Of a stretch of DNA of 64,000 bases, positions 17,826 to 26,078 are shown one piece after another (position 1 is the stretch's first letter; each line of letters starts with the position of its first letter). The DNA comes from Paractinoplanes durhamensis (lineage in GTDB: Bacteria > Actinomycetota > Actinomycetes > Mycobacteriales > Micromonosporaceae). Where the stretch lies: the NCBI RefSeq assembly GCF_016862175.1, contig NZ_BOML01000022.1, positions 162,055 to 226,054 of the forward strand, written 5' to 3'. The notes under the pieces are model-generated. The model was not told where the DNA came from. It worked only from the letters and a program-made list of their open reading frames with translations, and did no database searches. Position numbers and translations under genes: made by a program.

Positions 17826-18300
17826 GCGGGGCCACCGCCCGGAATTCCGAGTCGTGCCAGATCAGCGGCGCGCGGGTCGGGTCGGCCGCCATCGACAGGA
17901 CCCGGAGCAGCACGATCAGGTGGTCGCCGCCCGGGACCACGGTCTCGGTGCGGCATTCGAACCGGGCCGCGGCGCCGTCGAGCAGCAGCGCGCCGCGGCT
18001 GGTCTGGTCGAACGTCGCGCCGGCGAACCGGTCCCGGCTGCGGCTGGCCAGCTGCCGGCCGAGCCAGGCGTGCTCCTCGGTGAGCACGCTGACGCCGATG
18101 GTGTCGGCGGTGCTCAGCACCGGCCAGGTGCGCGACGCCGCGTCGATGCACAGCGCGAGCAGCGGCGGGTCGAGCGACACCGATACGAACGCGCTGACCG
18201 CGAGCCCGACCGGCGCGCCGTCGATCTGCGCGGCCACCGCCATCACGCCGCGCGGGTAGAGGGTGAAGGCCCGGCGGAGTTCGGCGAGGTCGTCAGTCAC
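17740..18300 (-). CDS. Flavin reductase, RutF/HpaC-like
   Basis: A 186-residue NAD(P)H:flavin reductase of the FMN-binding split-barrel family. Matching segments are FTLYPRGVMAVAAQIDGAPVGLAVSAF, SVSLDPPLLALCID and FDQTSRGALLLDGAAARFEC. The closing GGDHLIVLLRVL and PLIWHDSEFRAV are also typical. These enzymes supply reduced FMN to a partner monooxygenase. The obvious client is the LLM-class monooxygenase that heads this operon. The last 25 residues or so after APL are not conserved in character. The start is GTG 18300, overlapping the Ohr stop by eight bases. Confidence 0.88.
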   Translation of the reverse strand: MTDDLAELRRAFTLYPRGVMAVAAQIDGAPVGLAVSAFVSVSLDPPLLALCIDAASRTWPVLSTADTIGVSVLTEEHAWLGRQLASRSRDRFAGATFDQTSRGALLLDGAAARFECRTETVVPGGDHLIVLLRVLSMAADPTRAPLIWHDSEFRAVAPLTPGGAASDRPAASGDARRAGSSRSAAR

Positions 18301-18727
18301 GGGGACCCGCCACCCATCGGCCGTTGGCGGTGATCGCCACGTCGACGTTGCCGCGCAGGGCGTTCGAGTAGGGGCAGACCCGGTCGGCCTCGATGGCCAG
18401 CTCGACGGCCCGGTCGGGGTCGGTCACCCCGGGGATGGTCACCGCCAGGGTGGCGCCGATCCGGAAGCTGCCGTCGTCGACCGAGGACAGCGAGACGGTC
18501 GAGTCGACGCTGGTCTCGCCGAGGTCGACCCGGGCGCGCCGGGCCACGGTGGCCAGGGCCCCTTCGAAGCAGGCGGCGTAGGCGACCGCGAACAGCTGCT
18601 CGGGGTTGGTGCCGGGGCCGCCGGTGGCCGGCCGGGAGAGGTCGACGTCGAGGTGGCCGTCGTCGCTGCGGCCGTGGCCGTTGCGCCCGCCGGCGACGTG
18701 GGCTTTTGCGGTGTAGATGTGTGACAC
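18293..18727 (-). CDS. Ohr-type organic hydroperoxide peroxidase
   Basis: A 144-residue OsmC/Ohr family thiol peroxidase. GTG 18727 is chosen because AGGAG sits six bases upstream. The redox pair is visible: Cys53 in AYAACFEGAL and Cys118 in RVCPYSNALRGN. The GTNPEQLFA motif before the first Cys is typical of Ohr. It detoxifies organic peroxides with lipoyl or thiol reductants. In this operon it may protect against peroxide made by the flavin-dependent oxygenase and GMC oxidase. It lies eight bases after the aldehyde dehydrogenase stop. A second, more distant OsmC protein is at 52957. Confidence 0.9.
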   Translation of the reverse strand: MSHIYTAKAHVAGGRNGHGRSDDGHLDVDLSRPATGGPGTNPEQLFAVAYAACFEGALATVARRARVDLGETSVDSTVSLSSVDDGSFRIGATLAVTIPGVTDPDRAVELAIEADRVCPYSNALRGNVDVAITANGRWVAGPRD

Positions 18728-18735
18728 AACGACTC

Positions 18736-20175
18736 CTAGAAGGGGTAGCGGGCGATCTCGGCCTGGCTGGTGAGCCACTGCTGCTCGGTGAACGCCTCGG
18801 CGTTGTAGCGGGTGGAACCGACCCGGCTGCCGTTGCCGGAGGCGCGGACGCCGCCGAACGGCTGCAGCACGTCGTCGACCAGGGTCTGGTCGTTGACGTG
18901 CACGTTCCCGCTGACGATGCGGTCGGCGAAGGCGAGCCCGCGGCCGACGTCGGCGGTCAGCACCCCGGCCGACAGGCCGTACTCGGTGCCGTTGGCGAGC
19001 TCGACGGCCTCGTCGAAGTCGGCGAACGTGGTGATCGGCGCGACCGGCCCGAAGATCTCCAGGTCGTAGGCGCTCATCCCGGGGCGTACGCCGGTGAGCA
19101 CGGTCGGGGCGTAGAACAGTCCGTCGTAGGTGCCGCCGGTGACCACCGAAGCGCCCGCGCCCCGGGTGTCGGTGACGATCTTGTGGACGGCGTCGCGCTG
19201 CCGGGCGTCGATGATCGGCCCGATCGCCACGCCCGGTTCCAGGGCCGCGGCGCGGGCGGCGAGCCGGGTGGCGTACTCCTCGGCGATCGACTCGTGCACC
19301 AGGTGCCGGCTCGACGACATGCAGATCTGCCCGGCGTGCAGGAACGAGCCCCAGGCGCCGGCGCTGGTCGCGGCGTCCAGGTCGACGTCGTCGAACACGA
19401 CGAGCGCGGAGTTGCCGCCGAGCTCGAGGTGCACCCGCTTGAGGCGCTGCGCGGCCTGCACCGCGATCGCCCGGCCGGCCCGGGTGGAGCCGGTGAACGC
19501 GATGATCGGCACGTCCGGGTGGTCGACCAGCGCGGCCCCGAGGGCGCCGTCGCCGGGCAGCACGGCGAGGGCGTCGGCCGGGAGTCCGGCCTGGAAGAGC
19601 GCCTCGGCGATGATCGTGCCGCCGCTGACCGCGGTGCGCGGGTCCGGCTTGACCACGACGCTGTTGCCGACGGCCAGGGCCGGCGCGACGCTGCGCAGGG
19701 CGAGGAACAGCGGCGAGTTGAACGGCGCGATGACGCCGACGACCCCGGCCGGGAGGCGGCGGGAGATGCTGAGCCGGCCTTCCGGTGACGGGTAGGTCTC
19801 GCCGGTCGGTTCGAGCGCGAGACCGGCCGCGGTGTAGAGGGCCTGGGCGCTGATGGTCAGCTCGAACATCGCCTTGCCGACGGTGGCGCCGCCCTCGCGG
19901 ACCAGCCAGTCGGCGAGTTCCGGCATGGTGGCCTCGATCAGCCGGCCGGCCTCGCGGAGGATGCCGGACCGCTCGAACGCGGGCCGCCGGGCCCAGGCGC
20001 GCTGGCCGGTGACGAGCCGGGCCACGGCCGCGGTCAGCTCCTCGGTGGACGCGGTCGCGATCTGGCCGAGCACGGCGCCGGTGGCCGGTTCGGTGATGTC
20101 CGCGGTTGTCACGGCCGGCTGGGCGGTGCCGGCGTACAGAACTGTGGGCAGCCGGTCGGGGTCGATCAGGGGCAT
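18736..20175 (-). CDS. NAD(P)-dependent aldehyde dehydrogenase, benzaldehyde-dehydrogenase-like
   Basis: A 479-residue ALDH with a full catalytic set: Asn-containing APFNSPL (151-157), Glu251 in VHLELGGNSA and nucleophile Cys285 in HAGQICMSSSR. The LEIFGPVAPI motif and the C-terminal substrate region are present. The pattern AGQICMSSSR and the short overall length resemble benzaldehyde or vanillin dehydrogenases. It should oxidise an aldehyde to the acid. It directly follows the GMC oxidoreductase gene (9-bp gap, AGAGGA ribosome site). The likely pair of steps is alcohol to aldehyde to carboxylate on one substrate side chain. Confidence 0.9.
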   Translation of the reverse strand: MPLIDPDRLPTVLYAGTAQPAVTTADITEPATGAVLGQIATASTEELTAAVARLVTGQRAWARRPAFERSGILREAGRLIEATMPELADWLVREGGATVGKAMFELTISAQALYTAAGLALEPTGETYPSPEGRLSISRRLPAGVVGVIAPFNSPLFLALRSVAPALAVGNSVVVKPDPRTAVSGGTIIAEALFQAGLPADALAVLPGDGALGAALVDHPDVPIIAFTGSTRAGRAIAVQAAQRLKRVHLELGGNSALVVFDDVDLDAATSAGAWGSFLHAGQICMSSSRHLVHESIAEEYATRLAARAAALEPGVAIGPIIDARQRDAVHKIVTDTRGAGASVVTGGTYDGLFYAPTVLTGVRPGMSAYDLEIFGPVAPITTFADFDEAVELANGTEYGLSAGVLTADVGRGLAFADRIVSGNVHVNDQTLVDDVLQPFGGVRASGNGSRVGSTRYNAEAFTEQQWLTSQAEIARYPF

Positions 20176-20184
20176 GGCAGTCCT

Positions 20185-21612
20185 CTACTCGGGCAGGACC
20201 AGCGCGGCACCGCGCAGGCCGATCATCATCGAGGCGAGCATCGTGTTGGCGCGGGGGCTGACCGGCATGATCGAGGCGTCGGCGACCGACAGGCCGGTGA
20301 CGCCGACGACGGCGAGCGCCGGGTCGACCACCGCGCCGGGGTCGGTGCCCATCCGGCAGGTGCCGACCAGATGGCCGTACGACTCGAGGTGGTCGGGCAG
20401 CCGCTCCCGGTCCCGCCACCAGGGGTTCTCCGGTTCGATCAGGACGTCGCCGAGGGCGTCGAGCGCCGCCTGCGCGTCGTCCAGCAGCAGGTCGAAGGCC
20501 TTGGCGTCCTGCGGATCGCCGAGGTGGTTGAGGTGCACCTCGGTGCTGCCGTCCGCCGCGAGCCGGACCGAGCCGCGGCTGACCGCGCGCATCAGCCCGA
20601 GCCCGAGGAAGACCTCGGCCGCGTCCTCGCCGGGCAGGTAGGGCTTCGCCTGGTGCGGGTAGAGGTGCACCTCGACCCGGTCGTCGGCGAGGATCTCGTA
20701 GCGCAGCAGCACGCCGTTGACCGGGCGCAGGCCGGGCGCGGCCGGGTCGGCCGCCCGGACCTGGAGCACGGTCCACGGGTGGTCCTGCAGGTTGGCGCCG
20801 ACCCCGGGGGCGTCGTGCACGAGCGGGACGCCGGCCGCGGCCAGGTCGGCGGCCGGGCCGATGCCGGAGCGCAGCAGCAGCGCCGGGGTTTCGACCGAGC
20901 CCGCGCAGACGACGACGTGATCGGCGTCGATGACTCCGGTCGAGGTCTCCACGCCGACGCAGCGGGTGCCGTCGAACAGCAGGCGCTGCGCCGTGGTTCC
21001 GGCGCGCAGGTACTGGCGCAGGCGGGGGAGCAGGGCTTCGTGGACGCCGTAGCGCACGGCGCCGTCGATGGTGTTGGTCGGCCAGTGCCCGACGCCGAGC
21101 GCGCCCGGCGCGTTCTGGTCCTCGACCCAGGCGTGGCCCTGTTCGCCGGCCCAGTCGGCGAACGCGGTGTCGACCGGCCCGAAGCTCAGCCGGGTGATCG
21201 GGATCGGGCCGCTGTTGCCGTGCGCGGGTCGGTCGCCGAACTGCGCGTCGGTCTCGAGCGCCCGGAAATAGGGGGCGACGTCGTTCCACCGCCAGCCCTC
21301 GATGCCCCACTCGTCGAAGCACCAGGGCTGGCCGCGCAGCGCCGCCGCCGAGTTCGTCGACGTGCAGCCGCCGGTGACCCGGCCGCGCAGCAGCGGCCGG
21401 CCGGTGTCGGCGTCGACGTGTCCCCAGTCGACGTCGGCCGGGGTGGCCAGGTCGCGGCGCATCCAGTCCGGCGGGGGAGTGCCGGGGTCGTCGCCCGCTT
21501 CGAGCAGGATCACGTCGGCGTCACCGCGGGCGACGAGGCCGTCCGCGCAGAACAGGCCGGCCGCGCCGCTGCCGATCACCACGATCGTCTTACGCAAGGC
21601 TCTCACCACCAT
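20185..21612 (-). CDS. GMC-family FAD-dependent oxidoreductase
   Basis: A 475-residue glucose-methanol-choline type alcohol oxidase or dehydrogenase. The FAD-binding IVVIGSGAAGLFCADGL motif is at the N-terminus. The GMC signature region (GRPLLRGRVTGGCTSTNSAAALRG) and the second signature (CAGSVETPALLLRSGIG) follow. The C-terminal catalytic region ends VADASIMPVSPRANTMLASMMIG. The start is uncertain: GTG 21612, GTG 21609 or TTG 21600. All overlap the SDR stop. Related enzymes oxidise hydroxymethyl groups on rings, for example pyridoxine 4-oxidase. Together with the next ALDH it could turn a hydroxymethyl group into a carboxylate. Confidence 0.9.
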   Translation of the reverse strand: MVVRALRKTIVVIGSGAAGLFCADGLVARGDADVILLEAGDDPGTPPPDWMRRDLATPADVDWGHVDADTGRPLLRGRVTGGCTSTNSAAALRGQPWCFDEWGIEGWRWNDVAPYFRALETDAQFGDRPAHGNSGPIPITRLSFGPVDTAFADWAGEQGHAWVEDQNAPGALGVGHWPTNTIDGAVRYGVHEALLPRLRQYLRAGTTAQRLLFDGTRCVGVETSTGVIDADHVVVCAGSVETPALLLRSGIGPAADLAAAGVPLVHDAPGVGANLQDHPWTVLQVRAADPAAPGLRPVNGVLLRYEILADDRVEVHLYPHQAKPYLPGEDAAEVFLGLGLMRAVSRGSVRLAADGSTEVHLNHLGDPQDAKAFDLLLDDAQAALDALGDVLIEPENPWWRDRERLPDHLESYGHLVGTCRMGTDPGAVVDPALAVVGVTGLSVADASIMPVSPRANTMLASMMIGLRGAALVLPE

Positions 21613-22294
21613 CGAGGACGAGGATCTGGCCGGTGGTCGACGCCGCCGCCGGGGAGGCCAGGTAGGCCACGGCCGCGGCGACGTGCGCGGCGGCGATCGG
21701 GGCGCCGAGCGGGATCGCGGCCATCTTCCGGTCGACGTAGCCGGGGTCGGCGAGGACGTCGGCGGTCATCGCGCTGGGCACGACGGTCGGCGCGACGGCG
21801 TTGACCCGGATCCCGTCGGCCGCCCATTCGAGGGCGAGCAGCCTGGTCAGGTGACTGAGTCCGGCCTTGCTCACGCCGTACGCCAAGGAATTCTTTGCCG
21901 CCAGAAAAGCGTGCGTGGAGGAGATCGAGACGATCGCGCCGCCGTTCGCGGCGAGCGCGGGGTGGGCGGCTTTCGCCATCCGGTAGGCGCCGGTGAGGTT
22001 GACGTCGAGCACGTGCTGGAAGGTGGCGACGTCGGTCTCCAGGGCGGTGCGGCGCACCATGATGCCGGCCGCGTTGACCAGCAGCGACAGCCCGTCGACC
22101 GCGGCGACCACGGCAGCGCAGGAGGCCTCGTCGGTCACGTCGAGCCGGTGGATGGTGGTGCGCTCGTTCGCCGGCGGGGCAAGGGCGGCGACGTCGGTGT
22201 CGGCCAGCGCGAGCCGCATCCCGGTGGCGCCGAGCGCGGCCGCGATGGCCTGCCCGATCGCCCCGGCGGCGCCGGTGATCAGGGCGGTCGTCAT
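21590..22294 (-). CDS. Short-chain dehydrogenase/reductase
   Basis: A 234-residue classical SDR. The cofactor motif is TGAAGAIG near the N-terminus (residues about 7-14). NAAG follows in the LLVNAAGI strand. The catalytic Ser is in VSISSTHA and the YGVSK motif supplies Tyr and Lys. The C-terminus LVLDGGESLA is typical of SDRs. An Asp after the second strand (ALADTDVA) suggests NAD over NADP. The true start is ATG 22294, which overlaps the upstream flavoenzyme stop (ATGA). It likely oxidises or reduces a hydroxy/keto intermediate of the operon's pathway. Confidence 0.92.
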   Translation of the reverse strand: MTTALITGAAGAIGQAIAAALGATGMRLALADTDVAALAPPANERTTIHRLDVTDEASCAAVVAAVDGLSLLVNAAGIMVRRTALETDVATFQHVLDVNLTGAYRMAKAAHPALAANGGAIVSISSTHAFLAAKNSLAYGVSKAGLSHLTRLLALEWAADGIRVNAVAPTVVPSAMTADVLADPGYVDRKMAAIPLGAPIAAAHVAAAVAYLASPAAASTTGQILVLDGGESLA

Positions 22295-24303
22295 GCCGCG
22301 ACCAGGGCGTAGGGAGGGCGCATGGACAGTCCTTGGGTGATGGTGGGGGCGCCGATCAGCAGGCCGGCGGCCCGGCCCTCGTAGACGGCTTCCTGGACGG
22401 TGCGCGGCGCGAACGCGTCGCCCACCAGATGCACCTGGCCGGCCCAGCCGGACCGGGCGAGCTCGTCCAGCAGACCGGCGCGCGATCGGGCCGGTCGGAC
22501 GTGGACGATCGAGTCGACGCCGGTGAGGGTCTGTTCCGACCCGTCGACGGTGTGGGTGATGGTGACGGTCCGGCCGTCCGCGTGGGCCGGCCGGTGCATG
22601 GTGAAGATCCGGACGCCGGCCGCGCGGAGTCGTTCGGCGAGGCCGAGCCGGGAGTAGACGGTGATCCGCGGCGCCATGCTCGCAAGCGGGCTGACCAGCC
22701 GAACCGCGGTGCCGCGCGCTGCCAGAACCTCGGCGAGCGCAAATGCTTCCCAGGACCCCAGTTCGTCGAGTACGACGGTGGTCGCCCCGGCGCACGACGG
22801 TTGCCGCACGACGCCGGCGAGTTCGAGCACCGGTGGCCCGCCCGGCAGCGACAATGCGTCGTCCGGGTGGGTGGCCGCACCGGTCGCCATGACGACGACG
22901 TCCGGCGCGAGCCCGGCGACCGTCGCGGCGGTGACCTCCGCCCCGAAGCAACGGACCACGGTGCTCGCGTCCAGTTCGGCCCGCAGGTCGTCGAGGAGCA
23001 GGCCGAACCCGCCGCGGACCCGGGCGACGTCCGGCAGTGCGCCACCGGGCTCGGTGGCGGCATCGGCGAGGACGACGTGATGGCCGCGGCGACTCGCGGT
23101 GATCGCTGCCTCCAGCCCCGCCGGTCCGGCCCCGACCACCAGCACGGACTGCGGCGACGGCTGGGTGGATGAAGCAGCGAGCCAGGCTCGTTCGTTGCCG
23201 ACCGCCGGGTTGACCGTGCAGGTGATCGGCGTGATCGCCTCCAGGTTGGCGTTGCAGCCCTGGTTGCAGGCGATGCAGTGCCGTGGGGAGTCCTGAGCGA
23301 GGGTGCGCCGGGTCAGGGCCGGCTCGGCGATGTGCGCCCGGGCGTACCCGACCAGATCCGCCTCCCCGGCCGCCACCATCGAGGCGCCGGTCTCCAGGGT
23401 GTCGATCCGGCAGACGGCGAGCACCGGCACGTCCGGGAACTCCCGCTTGAACCGGGCGGGCAGATGCCGGAACGGCGCCCGCCCGTAGCTCATGTCGGCC
23501 ATCTGGGTGCTGAGCGAGGCCGCCCCGACGTACGCGGAGTGGCTCACGTGCAGGAAGTCGATCGCCACCGAACCGCGGAGGTGCTCGACGATCCGGACCA
23601 CGTCGTCCGGGCCGAGCCCGCCGGGCAGGAACTCGTCGGCGGACAGCCGCACCCCGACCGCGGCCCGGCCGCCGACCGCGTCGGCCACCGCGACCAGCAC
23701 CTCCCGGGCGAGGCGGACCCGGGCCGCGAACGAGCCGCCGTAGCCGTCGGTCCGGTCGTTGGTGAGCGGCGAGAGGAACTGCTGGAGCAGGTGCCCGTGC
23801 CCGAGGTGCACTTCGAGGCCGTCGAACCCGGCCGCGACCACCCGGGCCGCGGCCGCCGCGAACCCGGCGACCACGGCGTCGAGGTCGAAGGCGTTCATCA
23901 CGTGCGGCGAGTGCGCGCCGGTGCTCCACGGCGCCGGGCCGGCTCCCCAGCTGCCGTGGTGCTCGTCGCCGGAGTGCCGCCCGGTGTGCAGGATCTGGGC
24001 GAACAGCCGGGTGTCCTCGGCGTGCACGACGCCGGCGAGCGCGGTCAGGCCGGCCAGGGCCTCGTCGTCGTAGGCGTGCACGCCGAGCCGGCGCAGGCTG
24101 GTCGGGTGCACCCGGATGCCCTCGGTGATGATCAGGCCGGCCCCGCCGCGGGCTCGTTCCCGGTGGTAGTCGAGGTGGCGCTGGGTGACCAGGTTGCGGC
24201 CGGCCTCGCCGAAGTTGGTGGTGTGCGGGGCGACGAAGATGCGGTTCCTGATCCGGGCCGGGCCGAGGTCGATGCCGGTCGTCAACACGTTCAGCTGACC
24301 CAC
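22291..24303 (-). CDS. FMN/4Fe-4S/FAD oxidoreductase of the 2,4-dienoyl-CoA reductase/TMADH type
   Basis: A 670-residue two-part flavoenzyme. Residues 1-335 form an old-yellow-enzyme TIM barrel that binds FMN (APHTTNFGEAGRN, LEVHLGHGHLLQQFLSP, TDGYGGS). Four cysteines follow at 343, 346, 350 and 362 (CIACNQGC then TC) for a 4Fe-4S cluster. Residues 385-650 form an NAD(P)/FAD-binding half with LVVGAGPAGLEAA. This plan is shared by 2,4-dienoyl-CoA reductase, trimethylamine dehydrogenase and dimethylglycine demethylase subunits. The exact reaction cannot be read from sequence. Possibilities include ring or double-bond reduction and oxidative N-demethylation. It overlaps the ALDH stop by 13 bases. 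Confidence 0.9.
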   Translation of the reverse strand: MGQLNVLTTGIDLGPARIRNRIFVAPHTTNFGEAGRNLVTQRHLDYHRERARGGAGLIITEGIRVHPTSLRRLGVHAYDDEALAGLTALAGVVHAEDTRLFAQILHTGRHSGDEHHGSWGAGPAPWSTGAHSPHVMNAFDLDAVVAGFAAAAARVVAAGFDGLEVHLGHGHLLQQFLSPLTNDRTDGYGGSFAARVRLAREVLVAVADAVGGRAAVGVRLSADEFLPGGLGPDDVVRIVEHLRGSVAIDFLHVSHSAYVGAASLSTQMADMSYGRAPFRHLPARFKREFPDVPVLAVCRIDTLETGASMVAAGEADLVGYARAHIAEPALTRRTLAQDSPRHCIACNQGCNANLEAITPITCTVNPAVGNERAWLAASSTQPSPQSVLVVGAGPAGLEAAITASRRGHHVVLADAATEPGGALPDVARVRGGFGLLLDDLRAELDASTVVRCFGAEVTAATVAGLAPDVVVMATGAATHPDDALSLPGGPPVLELAGVVRQPSCAGATTVVLDELGSWEAFALAEVLAARGTAVRLVSPLASMAPRITVYSRLGLAERLRAAGVRIFTMHRPAHADGRTVTITHTVDGSEQTLTGVDSIVHVRPARSRAGLLDELARSGWAGQVHLVGDAFAPRTVQEAVYEGRAAGLLIGAPTITQGLSMRPPYALVAA

Positions 24304-25676
24304 CTCGCCGACACCGACTTGAGGTCGGTGAAGAAGTCGACGGCGGTGCGCCCCTGGGAGTGGATCGTGCCGAGGAACGACTTCCGCCGGCCGCCGAAGC
24401 CGACCTGGGCGGTCGGGGCGGCGACGCCCACGTTGACGCCGATGTTGCCGACGTCGGCGCGGCCGGTGAACGCGCGGGCGGCGGCGCCGTCCCGGGTGTA
24501 GATCGAGGCCGCGTTGCCGAACGGGCTGCCGTTGACGAACTCGATGGCCGCGTCGAGGGTCGGCACGTCGACGACGAACAGCACCGGCCCGAAGATCTCG
24601 TCGGTCAGCAGCGGACTGTCCACGGTCGCCCGCACCACCGACGGGCCGATCGCGTAGCCCTCGCCGCGGGAGTCACGGCCGTCGACGAGGACGTCGGCGC
24701 CGGTCAGCACGCCCTCGACGGCTTCGACCGCGGCGCGGGAGATCATCGGCGGCAGGTCGGTGGTCGCCCGGGCCCTGGCCAGGACCGCGTCGACCAGCGC
24801 GGGCTGCGCACCCACCGTGACCAGGATGCTGCTGGACAGGCAGCGCTGCCCGGACATGCCGAACGCCGAGGTGGTGACGGCGGCGGCGACCACGTCCGGG
24901 TCGGCGTCCGGGAGGGCGACGAGCGGGTTCCGGGCACCGCCGGCTGCCTGGGCGCGCTTGCCGGCCGCCGACGCGCGGGCGTAGACGGCGGCGGCGGTCG
25001 CCGACGAGCCGACCAGGGACACGCTCGCCACGTCCGGGTGGTCGCAGAGCGCCTCCACGGCCGCCCGGCCGCCCTGGACGATGTTCACCACGCCGTCCGG
25101 GAAGCCCGCCTCGGCGAACAGCCGGCCGAGCGCGGAACCACCGAACGGGGTCTGCTCGGACGGCTTGATCACCACGGTGTTGCCGCAGGCCAGCGCCCAC
25201 GACCAGTAGATCAGCCCGGTCATGATCGGGAAGTTGAACGGCGCCACGATCGCCGCGACGCCGATCGGCTCGCGCACCAGGGTGGCGTCGATCCCGGCCA
25301 CGACGTCGACCACGTGCTCGCCGGCCAGCAGGGCCGGGGCGGTCGCCGCGGCCTCCAGGTGCTCGCGGGCCCGGTCCAGCTCGGCCCGGGCGTCGGCGAG
25401 TGACTTGCCGTTGTCGCGGGAGATGGTCGCGGCCAGCTCGCCGGCGTTCGCCTCGATCAGGCCGGCCAGCCGCACCAGCACCCGGGCCCGCCGGGTGGAC
25501 GGCGTCGACCGCCAGCCGGGCAGCGCCGCCCGGGCCGCGGCGACCGCGCGGTCCACGGTCGCGGCGTCGCCGGCGCCGACCGACCCGATCGGCTCGCCGG
25601 TGGCCGGCGCGGTCACCGGGATGTCGGTGCCGGTCGACGGTTCGAGGGCGCCGCCGATCAGATTCGGCGCCCTCAT
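24291..25676 (-). CDS. Methylmalonate-semialdehyde-dehydrogenase-type ALDH
   Basis: A 461-residue aldehyde dehydrogenase. ATG 25676 overlaps the RidA stop (ATGA). The nucleophile is Cys279 in MSGQRCLSSS. Where ordinary ALDHs have a general-base Glu in ELGG, this one has AAGGARNPLV, which matches the GGAKN pattern of CoA-acylating methylmalonate/malonate semialdehyde dehydrogenases. I infer conversion of a malonate-semialdehyde-like product to an acyl-CoA, the usual end of pyrimidine or beta-alanine catabolism. It is shorter than typical MmsA (about 500 residues). It differs clearly from the benzaldehyde-type ALDH in the same operon. Confidence 0.88.
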   Translation of the reverse strand: MRAPNLIGGALEPSTGTDIPVTAPATGEPIGSVGAGDAATVDRAVAAARAALPGWRSTPSTRRARVLVRLAGLIEANAGELAATISRDNGKSLADARAELDRAREHLEAAATAPALLAGEHVVDVVAGIDATLVREPIGVAAIVAPFNFPIMTGLIYWSWALACGNTVVIKPSEQTPFGGSALGRLFAEAGFPDGVVNIVQGGRAAVEALCDHPDVASVSLVGSSATAAAVYARASAAGKRAQAAGGARNPLVALPDADPDVVAAAVTTSAFGMSGQRCLSSSILVTVGAQPALVDAVLARARATTDLPPMISRAAVEAVEGVLTGADVLVDGRDSRGEGYAIGPSVVRATVDSPLLTDEIFGPVLFVVDVPTLDAAIEFVNGSPFGNAASIYTRDGAAARAFTGRADVGNIGVNVGVAAPTAQVGFGGRRKSFLGTIHSQGRTAVDFFTDLKSVSARWVS

Positions 25677-26071
25677 GAGCGCACCTCCTTGACGGCGACC
25701 ACGTCGATCTCCACGCGGCACTCACTTCCGATTCCGACGTAGACGGTGGCGCGGGTCGGGAACTCGCCCGGCGCCCAGTAGGTGCGGTAGACGCTGTTCA
25801 TCTCGTCGTAGAACGCCCGGTCGGCGAGGTAGACCGTGGTCTTCACGACGTCGGCCAGGGAGGAGCCGGCGTCGGCGAGGATCGCGGTCAGCGCGTCGAG
25901 CACGATGCGGGTCTCGTCGGCGATCGACGCGGCCGCCGCCATCCGGGTCCGGGTGTCGTTGTCGAACGCCATGCCGTTCGCGAAGACCATCGTCTCGGTC
26001 TCGACGCCCTGCGACAGGGGATAGGAGTCGTCGTACTGGGGCCCTTGCGGCACCCGGATGATCCGGCGCAC
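25673..26071 (-). CDS. RidA/YjgF/RutC family protein
   Basis: A 132-residue RidA-family protein. Typical segments are YPLSQGVETETMVFANGM near the N-terminus, the long helix with TRIVLDALTAILADAGSSLADVVKTTVYL, and PTRATVYVG followed by CRVEIDVVAV. RidA proteins hydrolyse reactive enamines and imines. RutC, from the pyrimidine Rut pathway, acts on aminoacrylate-like intermediates. The gene sits directly between the LLM monooxygenase (7-bp gap) and an ALDH, an order close to a Rut-style pathway. The start is GTG 26071. Confidence 0.9.
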   Translation of the reverse strand: MRRIIRVPQGPQYDDSYPLSQGVETETMVFANGMAFDNDTRTRMAAAASIADETRIVLDALTAILADAGSSLADVVKTTVYLADRAFYDEMNSVYRTYWAPGEFPTRATVYVGIGSECRVEIDVVAVKEVRS

Positions 26072-26078
26072 GACGGCC

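Noticed and set aside
18728..21322. N-terminal extension of the Ohr frame through the ALDH and GMC genes
   Set aside because: The part upstream of GTG 18727 is a shadow; Ohr has its own ribosome site and normal length from that start.
22295..23929. Long extension upstream of the SDR start
   Set aside because: It reads the flavoenzyme gene out of frame; the SDR begins with its own cofactor motif after ATG 22294.
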